NCBI RefSeq assembly: GCF_031599675.1 | Contig: NZ_CP134223.1 | Span: forward strand, 4,340,001 to 4,404,000 | Reading direction: 5' to 3' | Origin: Paenibacillus pedocola | GTDB lineage: Bacteria; Bacillota; Bacilli; Paenibacillales; Paenibacillaceae | DNA length: 64,000 nucleotides | Position numbers and translations under genes: made by a program | In this document: piece by piece, positions 40,662-49,498 of the stretch | Layout of the letters: the number at the start of each line of letters is the position of its first letter | Numbering within the stretch: the first letter of the stretch is position 1 | Notes under the pieces: generated by a model | The model's database searches: none | What the model saw: only the letters and a program-made list of their open reading frames with translations | What the model was told of the DNA's origin: nothing

Positions 40662-41915
40662 CTAGCGGCGGTCCTTAGGACCACCAACGAAGGCCTGCTC
40701 TTCTGTATCCAGGTTGTAGGCGGTGTGAAGCGCCTGGATGATCGTAGGCAGGTTACCTGATTCAATGACGCAGGACACCTTGATTTCAGAGGTACTGACC
40801 ATCTTGATGCTGACCCCTTCGCCGGAGATCACTTCGAACATCTGTGCGGCAACCCCCGGGTGGCTGACCATACCTGCACCGACGATCGAAACTTTAACCA
40901 GATTATCCTCTGAGGTCACTTCGCGGTAAGGCAATTCGCTGTGCAGCCCTTCAATGACTCCCTTGGCCCGCTCAAGCTCGCTCAGCGCGAGTGTAAAGGA
41001 GAAGTCCGCTTTCCCGTTCTGGACACCGCTTTGCACGATAATATCAACATCAACGCCTTCAGCAGCCAGCTTGCCGAATACCTGGGCCAGTACGCCCGGA
41101 ACATCCGGAACTCCCAGAATACTGATCCGCGCCACGTTCTTGTCATACGCAATACCACTAACTACAACTCCCTGCTCCATGCTTGCTTCCTCCTTCACAA
41201 CAGTACCTTCATTATGATTAAAGCTTGATCTGACGACCAGCTTTACTTGATATCTTTTGGCATATTCAACGGCACGGGGATGGAGTACCGCAGCACCCAG
41301 GTTGGCCAGCTCCAGCATCTCGTCATAGGAAATCTCCTTCAGCTTGCGCGCCGTCTTCACAATACGCGGGTCCGTAGAATAAATTCCGTCGACATCCGTA
41401 TAGATCTCGCAGACATCTGCTTTGATCGCGGCAGCCAGCGCTACAGCTGTCGTATCTGAACCTCCGCGGCCCAGTGTTGTAATCTCGCCGTCCAGCGTCA
41501 TCCCCTGGAATCCGGCTACAATGACGATCTGTTCACGTTCCAGGGACTCCAGAACACGCCGCGGCACAATTTCGTTGATCCGGGCCCGTCCATGGGTCTC
41601 ATCGGTGCGGAAGCCTGCCTGCCAGCCTGTATAAGAGACGGCATCCCTGCCAATCCCGTGCAGCGCGATGGACAGGAGAGCAACTGAAATTTGTTCCCCG
41701 GTCGTCATCAGCATATCCATTTCGCGTGCAGGCGGCTGCTCATTCAGCTGTTTGGCCTGATCGATCAAATCATCCGTAGTATCCCCCATAGCGGATACCA
41801 CCACAACGCAGCGGTGACCTTCATCCTGCTTGTCTGCGATGCGCTTAGCGACCCGTTTCATACGTTCAATGTCGCCGACGGAGCTGCCTCCGAATTTCAT
41901 GACATAAAGTGACAA
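40662..41915 (-). CDS. lysC: Aspartate kinase
   Basis: Phosphorylates aspartate, the entry to Lys, Met, Thr and diaminopimelate. The 417-residue protein has MKFGGSSVGD, MTTGEQISVALLS, the GRGGSDTTAVALAAAI motif, and two C-terminal ACT domains (ISILGVPDVPGVLAQVFGKL; VKVSIVGAGMVSHPGVAAQM). The start was set at TTG 41915 (MSLYVMKFGG) with AGGGAGTG nine bases upstream; a GTG 12 bp earlier is too near the site. Class by feedback (Lys versus Lys+Thr) cannot be told. No lysine riboswitch precedes it. Confidence 0.95.
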   Translation of the reverse strand: MSLYVMKFGGSSVGDIERMKRVAKRIADKQDEGHRCVVVVSAMGDTTDDLIDQAKQLNEQPPAREMDMLMTTGEQISVALLSIALHGIGRDAVSYTGWQAGFRTDETHGRARINEIVPRRVLESLEREQIVIVAGFQGMTLDGEITTLGRGGSDTTAVALAAAIKADVCEIYTDVDGIYSTDPRIVKTARKLKEISYDEMLELANLGAAVLHPRAVEYAKRYQVKLVVRSSFNHNEGTVVKEEASMEQGVVVSGIAYDKNVARISILGVPDVPGVLAQVFGKLAAEGVDVDIIVQSGVQNGKADFSFTLALSELERAKGVIEGLHSELPYREVTSEDNLVKVSIVGAGMVSHPGVAAQMFEVISGEGVSIKMVSTSEIKVSCVIESGNLPTIIQALHTAYNLDTEEQAFVGGPKDRR

Positions 41916-41960
41916 AGTCCCATTCACTCCCTATTTCGCTCTATGAAGCTTATATTTGGT

Positions 41961-42006
41961 TTAACGCTTTAACCCAGTATAATACGAAATTCATATCAAG
42001 CGTTAA
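41961..42006 (-). promoter_or_regulatory. lysC promoter region flanked by a perfect inverted repeat
   Basis: TTAACGCTT (41961-41969) and AAGCGTTAA (41998-42006) are exact complements. They flank a minus-strand TATACT -10 element and its upstream spacer. It could be an operator; the regulator is unknown. Confidence 0.45.
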
Positions 42007-42015
42007 TGGTTTCAC

Positions 42016-42046
42016 AAAAAAAACCTCCGCCGCTATGCGGGGAGGC
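42016..42046 (-). terminator. efp terminator
   Basis: CCTCC-CCGC pairs with GCGG-GGAGG with one bulge. On the minus strand eight T follow. Confidence 0.85.
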
Positions 42047-42084
42047 CTTCTTGAAAGCGGACTGCGGCTAATGCCGTACTTGTC

Positions 42085-42642
42085 CTATGCGCGGGAAATG
42101 TATTTACCTTCGCGGGTATCGATCAGGAGAACATCTCCCTCATTAATGAACAGCGGAACCTGTACAGTATGGCCGGTTTCCAGCGTAGCCGCCTTAGTTG
42201 CGCCTTGAGCTGTGTTGCCCTTAACGCCCGGTTCTGTTTCAGTAACCTTCAGCTCAACACTTGTAGGCAGGTTGATTCCGAGGATCTCGCCCTGGTAGCT
42301 GACGATGTTAACCGTCATATTCTCTCTCAGGAAGTTAAGCTCCCATTCCAGCTGCTTGGCACTGAGCTCAAACTGGTCATAGGTTTCATTGTCCATGAAT
42401 ACATGCTCTGCACCGCTGGCATACAGATACTGCACACCACGGTTTTCGATAATTGCGCGGCCGATCGTTTCACCGGCACGGAATGTACGCTCAACAGTGT
42501 TGCCGTTGCGCAGGTTCTTGAGCTTGGAGCGGACAAATGCCGCGCCTTTACCCGGCTTTACGTGCTGGAAATCAAGAACGGTAAAAATATCTCCGTCAAC
42601 CTCTACGGTCAAACCTGTTTTAAAATCATTAACTGAAATCAC
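42085..42642 (-). CDS. efp: Elongation factor P
   Basis: Relieves ribosome stalling at polyproline. The 185-residue protein has three OB-like domains; the loop FQHVKPGKGAAFVRSKLKNL carries the modified Lys in PGKG. It also has VELKVTETEPGVKGNTAQGA and the C-terminal IDTREGKYISRA. The start is GTG 42642 behind AGGAGGG. It is co-transcribed with pepQ, 40 bp upstream. Confidence 0.97.
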   Translation of the reverse strand: MISVNDFKTGLTVEVDGDIFTVLDFQHVKPGKGAAFVRSKLKNLRNGNTVERTFRAGETIGRAIIENRGVQYLYASGAEHVFMDNETYDQFELSAKQLEWELNFLRENMTVNIVSYQGEILGINLPTSVELKVTETEPGVKGNTAQGATKAATLETGHTVQVPLFINEGDVLLIDTREGKYISRA

Positions 42643-42682
42643 TAAAAATCCCTCCTGGATTAATTAACATGATAAAGCAGAA

Positions 42683-43753
42683 TTACAGTACAAGATAATC
42701 CTTCGACGAATGCGTCAGCAGAGTAATGCCGCTCTCCGTGATCACGATGTCGTCTTCAATCCGCACGCCGCCAAGACCTGACAGATAGATTCCCGGTTCC
42801 ACGGTAACGACCATCCCCGGCTCCAGAATCTCATCGGCAAGCTTGGACAAACGCGGCCATTCATGAACCTCCATGCCCAGACCGTGCCCGGTGCTGTGGC
42901 CGAAGTATTCTCCGTAGCCGTAACGGGTAATGATGTCGCGCGCCAAAGCGTCGGCTTCCCGTCCGGTCATGCCCGGCTTGATGTTCGCCAGCGTGTGCAG
43001 CTGGGCTTCAAGCACGACGTCATAGATTTCCTTCAGCTTCGGATCGGGAGTCCCCAGTGCAATAGTGCGGGTTACATCCGAACAGTAGCCGTCAAGCAGC
43101 GCCCCGAAATCGAAAGTAACGAATTCGTTGTTCTGAATCACCTTGCTGCTGGCCACACCATGCGGCATGGCGGAACGTTCGCCTGAGGCGACGATCGTAT
43201 CAAACGATGAAGAGGTTGCGCCGTGGGTGCGCATGTAGAATTCCATTTCCAGATCAACATCACGCTCGGTCATGCCGGGCTTGATCACATTCAGAATATG
43301 ACTGAAGGTCGCATCCGCCAGATCCGCCGCCCGCTGCATCACAGCCAGCTCGTCCTCGTCCTTGAACATGCGCAGATTCTCTACAGACTTAGATACCGGA
43401 ACCAGGACTGCAGGCTGCAGCGCTGCAGCATAAGCCGTATATGCGCTGAAGGTAACGTCATCCTGTTCAAAGCCGACTCGGACCGAGCCGCCCTGCGGAA
43501 GCAATTCACGCACAGTGTCAATGAATTTTGGACCATGCTCAACAACCTTTAACCCTGCTACCTGTTCTGCCGCCTGTGTCCGGTACCGGAAGTCAGTCAA
43601 CAGATAACTCTCATCACCAGTGACCAGCACGTAACCGGAGGAGCCGGTGAATCCGCTCAAATAACGGCGGTTAATGCCGCTGGTAATTAACATCGCATCC
43701 AATCCCTGTTCCTGCAAAACCTTACGCAGCTTGGAGACGCGCTTGTTGCCCAT
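42683..43753 (-). CDS. yqhT: M24 aminopeptidase P family protein (YqhT)
   Basis: A Xaa-Pro dipeptidase or aminopeptidase. The 356-residue protein has a creatinase N-terminal domain and a pita-bread domain with dimetal ligands: FDFGALLDGYCSDVTRT (two Asp), GHSTGHGLGMEVHEWP (His), VEPGIY (Glu) and GGVRIEDD (Glu). The second of two near ATGs was taken, with GAGAGGAGA eight bases upstream. It is placed before efp as in Bacillus, which may couple proline peptide turnover with EF-P by chance of operon only. Confidence 0.93.
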   Translation of the reverse strand: MGNKRVSKLRKVLQEQGLDAMLITSGINRRYLSGFTGSSGYVLVTGDESYLLTDFRYRTQAAEQVAGLKVVEHGPKFIDTVRELLPQGGSVRVGFEQDDVTFSAYTAYAAALQPAVLVPVSKSVENLRMFKDEDELAVMQRAADLADATFSHILNVIKPGMTERDVDLEMEFYMRTHGATSSSFDTIVASGERSAMPHGVASSKVIQNNEFVTFDFGALLDGYCSDVTRTIALGTPDPKLKEIYDVVLEAQLHTLANIKPGMTGREADALARDIITRYGYGEYFGHSTGHGLGMEVHEWPRLSKLADEILEPGMVVTVEPGIYLSGLGGVRIEDDIVITESGITLLTHSSKDYLVL

Positions 43754-43827
43754 TCTCATTCTCCTCTCGAAATAGCCACATTGTATTTTAACATAGGGTC
43801 ATGCCCTTGAGAAGTTTTTTCGGGCGT

Positions 43828-44319
43828 TCAGGCAAGCTTTGTCCGCTGTTCGCGTTTTCGTTCATCAGTATATTCAATTGCCGCTGTGTAGCCGATGAAT
43901 AATCCCCAGAGTAAAGAGATGCAAAACTCGCTGACGACAGAGTTCCAGGGCAGCTTGAACATGGGCTGCAGCAGGAACATCCATGAGCCGGCAATGAAAA
44001 TTCCCGCCCACCAGAGCATGCCGTAAATCATCCCCGGCCAAGGCCCTTTCAGCTTGCGGAAAATCAGCACATAGATCAGTGATGCAATTACAGAAAACGC
44101 GATATAAAACAAATATCCGAGCAGATGCCCGGCAGGCTTGATTAAGAACTCATGCTTAAAAAAGGGCTCCGCCAAAAAGCCCGGGATCACCTTAGTGAAA
44201 TGCAGTGTATACATCAGCCAGCGGATACCTCCCCAGATCAATCCCGCAAATATCCCCAGTTCAATCGCAAAAAAGAATTGATTCGTATGTTCAGTTTCTC
44301 TCTTGACTGCTTTATTCAT
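43828..44319 (-). CDS. yqhR: YqhR family membrane protein
   Basis: 163 residues with four membrane helices: FFFAIELGIFAGLIWGGIRW, HLLGYLFYIAFSVIASLIYV, WPGMIYGMLWWAGIFIAGSW and FCISLLWGLFIGYTAAIEYT. Its size and place between pepQ and yqhQ match B. subtilis yqhR. It has a charged C-terminus (DERKREQRTKLA). The function is unknown. Confidence 0.85.
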   Translation of the reverse strand: MNKAVKRETEHTNQFFFAIELGIFAGLIWGGIRWLMYTLHFTKVIPGFLAEPFFKHEFLIKPAGHLLGYLFYIAFSVIASLIYVLIFRKLKGPWPGMIYGMLWWAGIFIAGSWMFLLQPMFKLPWNSVVSEFCISLLWGLFIGYTAAIEYTDERKREQRTKLA

Positions 44320-44475
44320 TATATAGCCTCACTTTCAGGTAAATGGTGTGCGGTACGCTTCTCAGATCTCTATATGCTAGTATGCTCAGGAAAAGGCAAT
44401 CCAACTAGCAATGTAAGCATAAATTAGTTACAATGGATTATATAAATCATATTAATATGCGGGAAGGTGAATTGG

Positions 44476-45474
44476 TTGTCCCAGGAAACTCCCAGTTACG
44501 GCGGCCAAGCCGTTATCGAAGGCGTCATGTTCGGCGGCAAGCATATCAACGTAACAGCCGTACGGCGGAAGAATCAGGAAATCACATTTTTGGAGGTGCC
44601 GAAGAGCGATAAGAGCTGGGTCATCAAACTGCGCAGGATTCCTCTGCTTCGCGGCATTGTCAGTATTATAGATTCCAGCGCCAAAGGCTCCAAGCACCTC
44701 AATTATTCGGCTGAATCCTATGCCGAGGATGAGACAGAGCCGGAAGAGCTGGCGAAGCAGAGGGAAAAGACTAAGAAGAAGGAAGAAGGCTGGAGCCTTG
44801 GCATGATTTTTGGCGTCGCCGTTATGGGGATATTGTCATTTCTGTTCGGTAAGCTCATTTTCACGCTGGTGCCTGTCTTCGTGGAGAATTTCCTTTTCAA
44901 AGATGCATTTGATAACTATATCCTGCACAACCTCGTAGAAGGCGGCATTAAACTAATTCTGCTGTTAGTCTATCTGACAGCTATTTCGCAGACTCCTGTG
45001 ATCAAGCGGCTGTTCCAGTATCATGGAGCCGAACACAAGGTCATCAGCGCCTTTGAAGCCGGCGAAGAATTAACTGTAGAGAACGTACAGAAATACAGCC
45101 GTCTGCATTACCGCTGCGGCAGCAGCTTTATGATGCTGACCATTATACTCGGCGTGGTAATCTACTCTGTTGTCCCTTGGAGCAACCTTACGGAGCGCAT
45201 TCTTCAGCGGATTATTCTCCTGCCGGTTGTCATCGGTGTTTCGTTTGAGGTTCTGAAAGGAACCAACGCCGTACGGGATATTCCGGGCCTGAAATATTTG
45301 GGGTATCCGGGACTGTGGCTCCAGCTGCTTACAACGAAGGAACCTAAAGACGATATGGTGGAAGTATCGATCGCTTCGTTCAACCGGATGCGGGAGCTTG
45401 ACGCCGCGATTGAAGCAAGAGGATATGCGGAGGAAAGTGTGTCAGGCGGCATATTGGATCCTGCGAAAGGATGA
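44476..45474 (+). CDS. yqhQ: DUF1385 membrane protein (YqhQ)
   Basis: 332 residues. YGGQAVIEGVMFGGKHINVT at the start is the DUF1385 signature. About four membrane helices and the conserved RLFQYHGAEHKVISAFEAGE, YSRLHYRCGSSFMM and DIPGLKYLGYPGLWLQLLTT blocks follow. The first, mid and C-terminal His/Glu clusters could bind metal. The start was set at TTG 44476 (MSQETPSYGG) with GGAAGGTG six bases upstream; a GTG at 44467 is too near the site. It is divergent from yqhR. The function is unknown. Confidence 0.92.
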   Translation: MSQETPSYGGQAVIEGVMFGGKHINVTAVRRKNQEITFLEVPKSDKSWVIKLRRIPLLRGIVSIIDSSAKGSKHLNYSAESYAEDETEPEELAKQREKTKKKEEGWSLGMIFGVAVMGILSFLFGKLIFTLVPVFVENFLFKDAFDNYILHNLVEGGIKLILLLVYLTAISQTPVIKRLFQYHGAEHKVISAFEAGEELTVENVQKYSRLHYRCGSSFMMLTIILGVVIYSVVPWSNLTERILQRIILLPVVIGVSFEVLKGTNAVRDIPGLKYLGYPGLWLQLLTTKEPKDDMVEVSIASFNRMRELDAAIEARGYAEESVSGGILDPAKG

Positions 45475-45481
45475 GTGGCCT

Positions 45482-45820
45482 ATGATCAGGCATGCTTTGA
45501 TTTTTTGGATTGCAGTTTCGCTCGCAGTACTTGGATTAGTTACGGGGATTATGGACTATGGCCTAGGCTGGCTGTTTTGGACGCTGCTTCCTACTCTGCT
45601 GCTGTGCGCCCTTCTGATCTATGCGTACCGGTTAACTCAGAAGAAGCCGAATGGTCCGGGCAGATCAAGACCCAAAGTAAAGCCGTCCCAGAAAACCATG
45701 GCCAAAGTTGCAGGGGTCCGCAAGACTCAAGCCGCTCCAGGCAAACGCAAAACTTACCCGTTTCAAGTCATTGAAGGCAGCAAGGGAAAGAATGATGAAC
45801 ATCTTCCCAAATATCATTAA
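45482..45820 (+). CDS. Small two-helix membrane protein, YqhP-like by position
   Basis: 112 residues: two membrane helices (HALIFWIAVSLAVLGLVTG and LGWLFWTLLPTLLLCALLIY) and a basic tail (RSRPKVKPSQKTMAKVAGVR, then KRKTYPFQVIEGSKGKN). The start at ATG 45482 is 8 bp after yqhQ, so the two are one operon. B. subtilis yqhP holds the same place; sequence similarity could not be verified. The TYPFQVIEG-like tail suggests an SA1360-type protein. Confidence 0.65.
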   Translation: MIRHALIFWIAVSLAVLGLVTGIMDYGLGWLFWTLLPTLLLCALLIYAYRLTQKKPNGPGRSRPKVKPSQKTMAKVAGVRKTQAAPGKRKTYPFQVIEGSKGKNDEHLPKYH

Positions 45821-45855
45821 CCGCTGTTTCTGAAGTATAATTTACAGTTTATCAG

Positions 45856-45899
45856 AGCATCCCGATGTTGCGCCAGCAATCATGCGGGATGCTTTTTTA
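45856..45899 (+). terminator. Terminator of the yqhQ operon
   Basis: AGCATCCCG pairs with CGGGATGCT, with an inner TTGC/GCAA stem, then TTTTT. Confidence 0.85.
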
Positions 45900-45940
45900 T
45901 TAGGAATTACAGCCTGTAGCTTAAGGTTTAAAGGATGTAG

Positions 45941-46873
45941 TTAGGGCTTGTAAGGACGCCAATGTTTGAAAAATACTTCCCCTGCCTTCATTCCTGCTGC
46001 ATACAGCTCATCACTCTGCTCTGGAGAGATATGGAATTGCGTCGTGGATACGCCGAGGGTCGGAATTTTGACGGTACGCACGAACTTTTCTGTCTCAATA
46101 TAACGCTCGTCATGCGCAGACAGCATCGTACCCACCATTGCCTGCAGCATGCTGAACGGACCGGTGATCCGGTGCGCCTGCGGCTCCGCCTTCCCGATCA
46201 GCTGGTAACCGACCGTAGGAGTCCTGCGCTCCGGGCTTTTAAAGCCCTCCTTCTCATCGAACAGCCATAGCGGAAAATTACTCAGCAGGCCGCCGTCCAC
46301 TACATAAATAAACTGTTCCATAAAGGTTTTGCCCTTCGCCGCCTGCCCGTTTAGACGCAGCATCACCGGATCGAAGAAATACGGAATACTGCAGCTCATC
46401 CGTACCGCCTTAGCGACTTCAAATCCGCCCGGAGATATCCCGTAGTCCTCCAGATCGTCGGGCAGTACAATAATTCGCCCATTCGTGATATCGGAAGCAA
46501 TGATGGACAGCTTGCCGCGCGGCAGATCACTGAAAGTAACAATGCCTTTGTCCCGTAAAATGCCACGGATCCACGCCTCCAGCGCCTCTCCGGAATACAA
46601 CCCTTTCTTAATCATTACACGCAGTGCAGGGCCAACGATAGCGGTATTGTACAGCATTCCCCGCTTTAAAAAAGTGGTAAAAGAGGTCTGCCTGATAATC
46701 CGGCTCATGGTCTCTCCGTCATAGCCTGCGGCCAGGAGAGACGCGATGATGGAACCGGAGGAAGTACCGGCCACTTTTTTGAAGATGCCCCCTGCCCGTT
46801 CCGTAGCCTCAACCGCACCGGCAAGCGCTACGCCTTTTACACCTCCGCCTTCAAATACTGCGTTAATCTCCAT
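45941..46873 (-). CDS. yqhO: Patatin-like phospholipase (YqhO)
   Basis: 310 residues. The nucleophile-elbow set is complete: oxyanion loop FEGGGVKGVALAG, GTSSGS with the catalytic Ser near 40, and the Asp of VVDGGLLSNFP. The family hydrolyses lipid acyl esters; no signal peptide is seen, so it acts inside. The ATG at 46873 was chosen; GGGGGA nine bases upstream is its ribosome site. That site is buried in a strong hairpin (46884-46925). Confidence 0.9.
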   Translation of the reverse strand: MEINAVFEGGGVKGVALAGAVEATERAGGIFKKVAGTSSGSIIASLLAAGYDGETMSRIIRQTSFTTFLKRGMLYNTAIVGPALRVMIKKGLYSGEALEAWIRGILRDKGIVTFSDLPRGKLSIIASDITNGRIIVLPDDLEDYGISPGGFEVAKAVRMSCSIPYFFDPVMLRLNGQAAKGKTFMEQFIYVVDGGLLSNFPLWLFDEKEGFKSPERRTPTVGYQLIGKAEPQAHRITGPFSMLQAMVGTMLSAHDERYIETEKFVRTVKIPTLGVSTTQFHISPEQSDELYAAGMKAGEVFFKHWRPYKP

Positions 46874-46883
46874 ACACGGCAAT

Positions 46884-46925
46884 CCCCCGTTCCATAGATC
46901 TAATGCTTATCTATGAGCACGGGGG
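46884..46925 (-). promoter_or_regulatory. Hairpin hiding the yqhO ribosome-binding site
   Basis: In the minus-strand RNA CCCCCGT and CATAGAT pair with ATCTATG and ACGGGGG around a nine-base loop. The GGGGG that pairs is the Shine-Dalgarno sequence of yqhO. No T run follows, so it is not a terminator. Translational control is inferred. Confidence 0.6.
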
Positions 46926-46965
46926 AGCTTTAATGACTTTTTAAATAGGGATGAGGGAATTCCGC

Positions 46966-48633
46966 TTAGGATTTAAAATAAAAGGACAATAAGCTTGATA
47001 GCCCATACGGGTCACGGACGACAATATCGTTAGCCCGGAACATGATACTACCGGAAACTTCCTCGTAATTCTCATTATATTTCAGCTGGTTGATGATCTG
47101 CTCGCCGCTCTGCCACTCTGCACTCTGTTTGGTATCGCCTACCTTATAGGTTGCCTGGCCGATGTAGAGCTTAACACCTGTTCCCTTAACCTCATTCACC
47201 CACCAGTCCACCAGCTTGTCGTATCGGGCGGCCGTGAAGGATAGGCTCCAGTATATTTGCGGAGCAATATAGTCTATCCAGCCGTTCTGAATCCAGGTGC
47301 GGGTATCCGCATACATGTTGTCGTAAGCGGAAACGCCCGCAGCGGTATCCGATCCAGAACTGTCAGCTTTCTTATTGCGCCAGACACCGAACGGACTGAC
47401 CCCATAGGAGAGCGCAGGCTTTGCGGTGTGAATCTCCTGGCCCAGCTGGCGGATAAATTCGTTAATATTGTCCCGCCGCCAATCTGCCTTGCTCACAATG
47501 GCTTTTGAATTATACGCGTTAAAAGCATCATCATCAGCAAAGGTAACGCCGGAAGGGTAGAAATAGTCATCTAAATGTATACCATCGATGTCGTAACCGC
47601 GTACAACCTCCATCACGGTATCTATAATGTGCTGGCGCGCTTCCGGAATGCCGGGATTTATGTACAGCTTGCTGTCTGCCTGAACGATCCATTCCGGATG
47701 AAGCTTAGTCACATGATTCGCAGCCAGCCCGGCAAGTGTTGCTGCACCGGTGTCCGTAGTTGCCCTGAACGGGTTGAACCAGGCATGAATCTGCATGCCC
47801 CGCTGATGCGCCGCGCTGACCATGTATTCCAGCGGATCATAACCAGGGGCCTTTCCCTGCGTACCTGTCAGCACCTTGGACCAGGGAACCAGCTGCGAGG
47901 CGTAGAGGCTGTCCCCCGAGGGGCGGACCTGTACAAAAACAGCATTGAACCCGGTCGCCTTGAGCTTGTCCAGGAGCGTATCGAATTCCTGCTTCTGCTT
48001 CGCAGCATTATTCGCCGAGGCTGCCGACGGCCAGTCCAGATTGAATACAGTGGAGACCCATGCCCCCTTCATCTCCTTCCCCGTCTTGACACCCGGGATG
48101 GACGGCACGGACGGCACTGTTGGCGCAGGTACTGTCGGTGCGGGTACCGTTGGTACAGCCGGAACCGTTGGAGCCGCCGGATTATTGATCTCGGCATTTG
48201 AATATAGTGCGATATGCTTGGCCGCCTGATTCCACACCACCTGCAGCCCCAGCTGTTCGCTAACAAACCGCAGCGGCACCATCACCCGCCCCTGTTTGAT
48301 CTGCACGGAGGTATCGAGGCCGATAGAAGCATCATTAACCAAAGCTGTCTTCTTGCCGCTGGTCAGCTTGAGCACGGTATCCTCCTTGCTGATTGTTGCC
48401 GTCTTACTGCTCTGATTCCATTCGACAGCCGCACCTAACCCTTTACTGACAACGCCGACCGGCACCATCGTTACGTTAGAGGCTGTAATGTATGGCGGCA
48501 CGTCACTGCTCAGCGTCTCCCCGTCCAGTTCAATTGTAATCTGAACCGCTGCCGCCGCCCGTGCGCCTGTTGACCACACCGGCAGGCATAACATCAACAC
48601 CAATACTCCCATAATCCATTTACGGTAATTCAT
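46966..48633 (-). CDS. Secreted family-10-like glycoside hydrolase with copper-amine-oxidase-N domain
   Basis: 555 residues. A signal peptide (GVLVLMLCLPVWSTGARA) is followed by a copper-amine-oxidase N-terminal-like domain at about 35-145 (VPPYITASNVTMVPVGVVSK, VMVPLRFVSEQLGLQVVW). A Pro/Val/Thr repeat linker (PAVPTVPAPTVPAPTVPSVP) leads to a DUF187/GHL10 TIM-barrel (KGAWVSTVFNLDWP, FNAVFVQVRPSGDSLYAS, YDIDGIHLDDYFYP, ALSYGVSPFGVWRN, DYIAPQIYWSL). Likely substrates are envelope or peptidoglycan-linked glycans. The start MNYRKW is behind GGGAGG. The surface-type N-domain is common in Paenibacillus. Confidence 0.87.
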   Translation of the reverse strand: MNYRKWIMGVLVLMLCLPVWSTGARAAAAVQITIELDGETLSSDVPPYITASNVTMVPVGVVSKGLGAAVEWNQSSKTATISKEDTVLKLTSGKKTALVNDASIGLDTSVQIKQGRVMVPLRFVSEQLGLQVVWNQAAKHIALYSNAEINNPAAPTVPAVPTVPAPTVPAPTVPSVPSIPGVKTGKEMKGAWVSTVFNLDWPSAASANNAAKQKQEFDTLLDKLKATGFNAVFVQVRPSGDSLYASQLVPWSKVLTGTQGKAPGYDPLEYMVSAAHQRGMQIHAWFNPFRATTDTGAATLAGLAANHVTKLHPEWIVQADSKLYINPGIPEARQHIIDTVMEVVRGYDIDGIHLDDYFYPSGVTFADDDAFNAYNSKAIVSKADWRRDNINEFIRQLGQEIHTAKPALSYGVSPFGVWRNKKADSSGSDTAAGVSAYDNMYADTRTWIQNGWIDYIAPQIYWSLSFTAARYDKLVDWWVNEVKGTGVKLYIGQATYKVGDTKQSAEWQSGEQIINQLKYNENYEEVSGSIMFRANDIVVRDPYGLSSLLSFYFKS

Positions 48634-48671
48634 AATTCCTCCCGGTTGTAAAAAAATTAATATTGCTTTTA

Positions 48672-48731
48672 ACAAAAAAAAAGAAACGGCCTTCTCGTCC
48701 TTGAATAAGGGAGACGGCCGTTTCTTTAAAA
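48672..48731 (-). terminator. Terminator upstream of the glycosidase gene, probably for mntR
   Basis: AAAGAAACGGCC pairs with GGCCGTTTCTTT, with inner GTCTC/GAGAA pairing. On the minus strand nine T follow. A weaker second hairpin (TATACTTTC type) lies at 48774-48815. Confidence 0.85.
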
Positions 48732-48882
48732 ACGGAGTCAGGCAGAAACTGTCTTTCTGCGGAAATACAAGAAAAAGTATAACGGAAAGTCTATACTTTC
48801 TTATACTTCATTAAAGGACGTTATCCGTTTTGACGTAAAAAAACTGGAAAGGTTGCGGTAAACGATACAGAAACAGTCTTCT

Positions 48883-49308
48883 TTATGAATCGCTGACCAG
48901 TTCATGGTGGATATCATATAAGGTCTTCACGCGTTCTTCATCGCGGCGGAAATACTCCACCAGCGTTTCAATCCGCGTAATGGAATCCCAGCTCAAATGA
49001 TGCTCAATGCCTTCGACATCCTTATAAATATGCTCCTGCTGCACTCCGATCAGGCCAAGAAACTCCTCCAGCAGCTGATGCCGGTCAACAAGCCGTTTTC
49101 CCACTTTTTTACCTTTGCTCGTTAGGACAAGCCCACGATATTTCTCATAGATGAGATATTCGTCCTTATCCAGTTTTTGGATCATCTTGGTCACAGATGA
49201 GGGGTGTACTTCCAATCCCTCGGCAATATCCGAGACCCGCGCATAACCCTTCTCGTCGATGAGCTTGTATATGCGCTCCAAATAATCCTCCATGCTGGGT
49301 GTTGGCAT
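48883..49308 (-). CDS. mntR: Manganese transport regulator MntR
   Basis: A DtxR-family repressor of Mn uptake. The 141-residue protein has a winged helix (MEDYLERIYKLIDEKGYARV, LEVHPSSVTKMIQKLDKDEY) and a dimerisation domain with the metal ligands Asp8 (SMEDYL), Glu and His residues of DVEGIEHHLS. AGAGGT precedes the ATG. It lies beside yqhO and the glycosidase as yqhN does in B. subtilis. Confidence 0.95.
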   Translation of the reverse strand: MPTPSMEDYLERIYKLIDEKGYARVSDIAEGLEVHPSSVTKMIQKLDKDEYLIYEKYRGLVLTSKGKKVGKRLVDRHQLLEEFLGLIGVQQEHIYKDVEGIEHHLSWDSITRIETLVEYFRRDEERVKTLYDIHHELVSDS

Positions 49309-49498
49309 TCAAGTTTACCTCTTTTCTATAATGAGCGTGGCACGGGGGCCAACCTTGCTCTAACAATGATACATGTTTCTGCCGCTCCTTGGCAAGTCCT
49401 CCGGTGCTGAAACGCCACCGTTAGCGATGTTTACCATGATTTCAGCGGCCCGGAGAAAGGCACAATATCGGTATGACCATCCAAAGGAGCGTGAATAC

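Noticed and set aside
41928..42015. Lysine riboswitch before lysC
   Set aside because: The space is under 100 bp and lacks the conserved L-box core.
49309..49498. Sigma-G promoter for splB
   Set aside because: A TGAAACG and a CATGATT were seen, but spacing and matches are poor.
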